From: Castor canadensis
Taxonomy: Eukaryota; Chordata; Mammalia; Rodentia; Castoridae
Reading direction: 5' to 3'
Assembly (NCBI RefSeq): GCF_047511655.1
Contig: NC_133398.1
Span: 38,321,638 to 38,385,637 of the forward strand
Length of the DNA stretch: 64,000 bases
The position numbers and the translations under genes are program-made. The notes beneath the pieces were generated by a model. The model was given only the letters and a program-made list of their open reading frames with translations. It had not been told where the DNA came from and did not search any database. The stretch's first letter is position 1, and every line of letters starts with the position of its first letter. This document shows positions 59,423-64,000 of the stretch, piece by piece.

Positions 59423-60455
59423 GCCCCACCAAGTGTCCCCAGTTCAAATGCAATACAGTTTCAGTAAGTTTTTCGGCTTGCAGGTGTAATTCGGTTGTTC
59501 TCTCATCAAAGGTAGGGAGAAAAAGAAAAAAAAGTGTCTGGAGACATTTCTGAGAGTGGTATCTGCAACTGTGGCTTGCCTGCCTGCTGCTCTCAGCCTG
59601 TAGCTGGCGGTGTTATTTATGCAGATCTCTGGGGTGAATTTAGCACTCACCTGGTCCCACAGGCTTTGTTTGCTCAGAGTTCTCCTGTGCGGGAGCCTCT
59701 GCTACAGGCTTTCCCCTTTCCAAGCACTGGGAAAGGTGACACTGCCCCGCATTTTCAGGCCTGTGTGTTTATTTACAGCTCATGTGGGAGGTGGGTCTTC
59801 CCCCCTCTCCTCTGAAGTTTTCCTCCCACTGCCACTTTCAGAAGCTTTCCTGCTCCTGCTTACTGGGCGGTGCTGCTGCTCCTGCCGGCCGCCATGTTTG
59901 TTTACAGTTCACGTGGGAAGTGGGTCTTCCCTCCTCTCACAAGCTTCCCCGCTCCTGGTTGCTGGGCTTGCACCCTGCTCCTGCCAGAGGCTCTCCTGCC
60001 CGCCCGGCTTGTTTATTTACAGTCCCGGGAAGGATTCCCTTCCCCCAATCTTCAGTGCTCAGGGCGCCCCACCCTCTTTCCAGTGTGTCTTAACTGTTCT
60101 TATTGCTTATTACTCAGTTTCTCTTTTTTTTTTCCCGGGTGGAGGTCAGTCTGTCCAGGGGGCTATGCTGCTCTGGCCCAGGCTTGTCTGTGGGGGTACC
60201 GTGAAGCTCACCTGGTCCGCGTCTTCCCAAGCCATATGGGCGCCGGCCACTGGCGGCCCCGGGGGCCCTCCTCGTTTCTCCGTTTAACGTGAAGTGGAGA
60301 TTCTCTGCACCGGCTGGAGATGTGGAGGGGTCAAAGTTATGCCTTTTCTCGGTGATTATGCCTGCAAAGTGTGTCTCCAGTGTCTCTCCAAGATTTCACT
60401 ATAGGAGGGTCGCTTTCTGCTTCCTACCTCTAGCCGCCATCTTGGAATCCTCTCA
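58850..60455 (-). promoter_or_regulatory. L1 5'UTR/promoter with internal repeats
   Basis: 1.6 kb. The 5' half (59530-60455) is GC-rich; the 3' part (58930-59230) is A-rich in the plus sense, and a (CA)n run lies at 59370-59420. On the plus strand the motif 'tttatttacag' or 'tttgtttacag' recurs near 59765, 59897 and 60010, each followed by similar text ('gtgggtcttcc' in the first two), which points to imperfect repeats of about 110-135 bp. The plus strand is open for 225 codons at 59610-60287. Confidence 0.75.
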
Positions 60456-61534
60456 TCTAGGTTAATTCTTTTTGATCTAACCTTTTCTCTAGTTCCTGGT
60501 CCCCTTCTCCTATTGGCCTCAGTTGCTTTAAAGTATCTGCTTTAGTTTCTCTGCGTTGAGGGCAACAAATGCTATCTAGTTTTATAGGTGTCTTACCTAT
60601 CCTCACCCCTCCCTTGTGTGCTCTCGCTTTTATCATGTGATCAAAGTCCAATCCCCTTGTTGTGTTTGCCCTTGATCTAATGTCCGCATATGAGGGAGAA
60701 CATATAATTTTTGGTCTTTTGGGCCAGGCTAACCTCACTCAGAATGATGTTCTCCAATTCCATTCATTTACCAGCAAATGATAGTGTTTCGTTCTTCTTC
60801 ATGGCTGCATAAAATTCCATTGTGTATAAATACCACATTTTCTTAATCCATTTGTCAGTAGTGGGGGATCTTGGCTATTTCCATAACTTGGTTTTTATGA
60901 ATAGTGCTGCAATAAACATGGGTGTGCAGGTGCCTCTGGAGTAACCTGTGTCACAGTCTTTTGGGTATATCCCCAGAGTGGTATTTCTGGATCATATGGT
61001 AGATCAATGTTTAGCTTTTTAAGTAGCCTCCAAATTTTTTTCCAAAGTGGTTGTACTAGTTTACATTCCCACCAGCAATGTAAGAGGGTTCCTTTTTCCC
61101 CGCATCCTCGCCAACACCTGTTATTTTAGTGGTGTTGCTAATGATGGCTATTCTAACAGGGGTGAGGTGGAATCTTAGTGTGGTTTTAATTTGCATTTCC
61201 TTTATTGCTAGAGATGGTGAGCATTTTTTCATGAGTTTTTTGGCCGTTTGAATTTCTTCTTTTGAGAAAGTTCTGTTTAGTTCACTTGCCCATTTCTTTA
61301 TTGGTTCATTAATTTTGGGAGAATTTAGTTTTTTGAGTTCCCTGTATTTTCTGGTTATCAGTCTTTTGTCTGATGTGTAGCTGGCAAATATTTTCTCCCA
61401 CTCTGTGGATTGAACTGTGATACTCTTGATCTCTGCCTCATGAGTAGCTAGGATTACAGGCACTAGCTACTCCACCAGCACCTACTTTGTTTATAAATGA
61501 TTTCACTTCAGTGGAGCATTGGAGACAAGCAAGA

Positions 61535-63015
61535 GCAACTGCAAAGTCCTCCAGACTGTCCTTGAACTCATTATGTAGCTCAGGCTGACTGCAAACTAAT
61601 GATCCTCCTGTGTCAGCCTAAGTGCTGAGATTACAGGCATGTACTACTATGCCCGGCTGTCTCATTCATTATTGATGGATAGTTTTTCTGGGTACAGAAT
61701 TTCAACCTCCAACACTTTAAATATGTCATCCATTGCCTTCTGATCTACATGGCTTCTCATGAAGAGCCATTATATATTATGCATTGTTTTTCTCTTCTTT
61801 CATGATTTTCTCTGAAAAAAGTTTGATATGATATGTCTTAATTATAGATCTCTTTTTGTTTATTCCACTTGGGAGTTAATGCATTGAGTTATTTTTTTTT
61901 CAGTGCTAGGGATTGAATCCAGGGCTTTATGCATACGAGACAAGTATTCTGCTACTCTATCCCCAGCTCTCATTGAACTTTTGGGGGTGTAGATTAATGT
62001 ATTATTTCATCCAACTTGGGAAGTTTTCAGTCTCTTCTTCCTTCTCCTCATCTGCTTCTTCTGCTTCTTCTTCTTCCTCTTTCTCGTCCTTCTTCTTTCT
62101 TCCTTCCTTTTCTGTGCTGGGTGTTGAACCTAGAGCCTTGCACATTTATTTGAATATTTTCCCCCTTTCCTTCCTGTTTTTCTGGAAGTTCCATTATTTG
62201 TATTATTCTTGATGGTGTTCCACAGGTCTTATAGTCTCTGTTTATTTTTTCTTCATTTTTTTCCTTTCTGTTCCTCAAATTGAATAATCTCAATTGACCT
62301 GTCTCAAATTCACTGATTTTGTTGTCTTCTCTAATCTGCTCCTTTGCTCCTACCAATTTTTTCGTTTCGGTTCACATATTGTGCTTTTTTTTTCAGTACT
62401 GGGGATTGAACTCAGGGCATCCTACTTGCTAGACAAGTAGGACTCTACCACTTGAGCTGTACTCCCAGCTCTTTTTGCCCTTCCTTCTTTCCTTCCTTCC
62501 TTCCTTCCTTCCTTCCTTCCTTCCTTCCTTCCTTCCTTCCTTCCTTCCTCCCTCCCTCCTTCCTTCCCTCCCTTCCTTCTGTGCTGGGGTTTCAACTCAG
62601 GGCCTCACACTTGCTTGGCAGGCACTCTACCACTTGAGCCACTCTACCAGTCCTTTTTTTGTGATGGATTTTTTTCAAGATACAGTCTCATGAACTATTT
62701 GTCCAGGCTGGCTTCAAACCAGTATGTTCCTGATCTCTGCCTCTTGTGTAGATAGGATTACAGGTGTGAGCCACTGGCGCTTGGCTTGTTTTTCAAATAC
62801 AGTCTTGCATTTATGTCCGTGGCCAGCATGGACCATGATCCTCCTGCTTATGCTTCCCATGTAGCTGGTGTGCACCACCACACCAATTTTTATTGTTTGA
62901 GGTGGGAACTTGTGAACTTTTTGCCTGGGATGGCCTCAAACCATAATCCTCCAGATCTCTACCTTCCAAATGGTTAGGATTACATGTGTGAGCCACTGTG
63001 CCCAGCAGATATTAC
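61535..63015 (-). repeat. SINEs and (CTTC)n in the L1M 5' part
   Basis: Approximate copies, antisense: B1-like 61535-61660; ID-like 61890-61970; ID-like 62110-62150 (fragment); ID-like 62385-62475; composite 62575-62785; composite 62790-63005. Polypyrimidine (CTTC)n at 62480-62575 and a TTC-rich run at 62030-62110. Confidence 0.65.
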
Positions 63016-63599
63016 ACTTTTCAGCTCCAAAGTTTCTCTTTGGTGATTAAAAAATAATTTCTATCTACTGATAATCTCTATTTGGTAAGACATTGTTTTC
63101 ATCTTTTCCTTTAGATTTTTTAGACATAGTTTTCTTCAGTTCTTTGAATGTTTTAAATAAACAATTTATAGTCTATCTTGTAAGTTCAATGTCTAGGCTT
63201 CCTCAGGGTAATTTTTTGCTGATTGCTACACCCCCCCCCAGTCTACTGTGCATGTGCCATATTTTTTGTTTCTTTACATGTCTTATAATTTTTGTTGAAA
63301 ACTGGACATTCTAAATAATATAATGTGGCATCTCTGGAAATCATATTCTTCCCTGTCTTCAAGGTTTGTTATTATTGCTGTTTATTGTGGCTGACTGCTT
63401 GTATACTGACTTACTCATTCTGTAAGTCTGTATCCTTTGTTGTGTGTGGCCTGTAAGTGTTTGCTTGGTTAGTTTAGTGGCCATCCAATGATTGGTCAGA
63501 GGTTTCTTTAAATAATTTCAACAAAGGAGTCTCCCAGTCCTTGCTGAGAGAATATATATATTCATTCTTCTAGTTGAGAGTCACTTGCTGACATGCAGG

Positions 63600-64000
63600 A
63601 CACCAGCAGCTCCCAATCACTGTGGGGCACTGAAGATTAACAAGAGAATCTGTACAATTTTTGGAAGCTACCAAATTCCAAACCCCAGGGGACCATTCAC
63701 AGCAGAAATGGCACCAGCTCTTCTAGGGTCTCCCGTTTCTATATAGTGAGTCTCTGGTGGCTACTGTTCTGGTTTCTGGTGATTGTCCTGCTCTAGCTGC
63801 TCCTTTTGTTTTATCCAGTGGAATCTTTAATGTTTATCCCCACTCCCAGTTTAAAAGCAGGCCAAAGAATCACTACTGCTACTCCAGCCCCTACCTTAGG
63901 TCCACCTTCAGTCCTCATTCCCACTCCTTTTACCCTCTTCTTCATCCAGATTAAAGCTTCTGGGAGTATACTTTCCTAGGACCCAGAAGGAGGTATAGCC
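63600..64000. other. Unclassified right end
   Basis: No SINE, L1 or exon was recognised with confidence. It may continue the L1M 5'UTR or be unique intergenic DNA. The plus frame 63757-63954 has no recognisable protein. Confidence 0.3.

Larger units (their letters stand above)
53280..60455 (-). mobile_element. Full-length young L1, about 7.2 kb
   Basis: Antisense. The poly-A is the T-run at 53281-53294. The 3'UTR to about 53777 has a C-rich (G-rich in sense) tract at 53342-53402. ORF2 is 57596-53778, ORF1 is 58849-57647, and the 5'UTR is 60455-58850. A 16-bp target duplication, TCTAGGTTAATTCTTT, is at 53264-53279 and 60456-60471. The sense 5' end reads GGATTCCAAGATGGCGGC, with a YY1-type motif (60433-60444 on the plus strand) in the place where human L1 has one. 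Both ORFs are full length, with one nonsense codon in ORF1 and two in ORF2, and no frameshift. It inserted into the older truncated L1. Confidence 0.95.
53007..61409 (-). mobile_element. 5'-truncated L1 (about 1.2 kb), split by a full-length L1
   Basis: Parts 53007-53279 (poly-A and 3'UTR) and 60456-61409 (rest of 3'UTR and ORF2 C-terminus). The 18-bp target duplication TTGAACTGTGATACTCTT flanks it at 52989-53006 and 61410-61427. It is related to, but more diverged than, the full-length L1 inside it. Confidence 0.9.
52840..61480 (-). repeat. Composite B1/ID SINE split by nested L1s
   Basis: The first part lies at 52840-53006 and the rest at 61410-61480. Joined across the L1 insertion they form one normal antisense composite SINE ('...ggctttgaactgtgatactctt' then 'gatctctgcctcatgagtagc...'). 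Only the end segments are SINE; the middle is the nested L1s. Confidence 0.8.
49640..63600 (-). repeat. Ancient antisense L1M, host of several insertion layers
   Basis: Read right to left, pieces follow L1M order. 5'UTR wording is at 63020-63480 ('gttgaaaactggacatt'); the ORF1 side at 61665-62350 and 52590-52835; ORF2 at 51550-52440 and 50940-51238; the 3' end at 49640-50050 ('catagaattcaccca'). The order implies one ancient L1M, or two overlapping copies (51830-52080 and 52080-52400 repeat similar ORF2 wording). It is filled with SINEs, MER2 and two younger L1s. Confidence 0.55.

Noticed and set aside
62452-62693. Frames rich in Pro-Ser-Phe-Leu
   Set aside because: Translation of a (CTTC)n tract.

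Overview
This is mammalian nuclear DNA from a rodent: intron-bearing protein genes in CpG islands, embedded in LINE-1 and SINE repeats. Two SINE types dominate. One is a short tRNA-derived, ID-like element. The other is a composite that joins a 7SL/B1-like half to a shortened ID-like half. From memory this composite fits a castorimorph rodent (beaver or kangaroo-rat side), but the species call is an inference. Gene order FANCG > VCP (same strand) and SPATA31G1/C9orf131 (opposite strand) is that of human 9p13.3. The expected flanking genes PIGO (left) and DNAJB5 (right) are not in the window.

Layout. 1-3755: an old antisense L1 broken up by SINEs, a young L1 tail, a short poly-A retroinsert and a possible solo LTR. 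3850-9560: the FANCG CpG island and the complete 14-exon gene (+), coding for 631 residues. 9560-11300: SINE-rich spacer. 11340-28000: the VCP promoter and complete 17-exon gene (+), coding for 806 residues, with one GC-AG intron. 28000-33650: spacer between convergent genes. 33650-37796: SPATA31G1 (-), two coding exons; the last exon carries a small indel that puts about 130 C-terminal codons out of frame. 37800-49640: intergenic, with MIR/L2-like relics, an old L1 tail, many SINEs and microsatellites. 49640-63600: an ancient antisense L1 with several layers of insertions, including a full-length 7.2 kb young L1 flanked by a 16-bp target duplication.

The two housekeeping genes act in genome maintenance and proteostasis. 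FANCG is a TPR scaffold of the Fanconi anaemia core complex; VCP/p97 is the AAA+ unfoldase of ERAD, autophagy and chromatin extraction. They run in tandem, each from its own CpG island, and show no sign of shared transcription. SPATA31G1 belongs to a testis-expressed family. No prokaryote-style system, CRISPR array or clearly new biochemical system was seen. The points most worth a second look are the near-intact L1 and its nested insertion history, the SPATA31G1 frameshift, the VCP GC-AG intron, an apparent templated insertion in VCP intron 15, a 19-bp GC-rich array next to FANCG, and a 9-residue N-terminal extension in FANCG. Homology calls rest on remembered family sequences; no database was searched.
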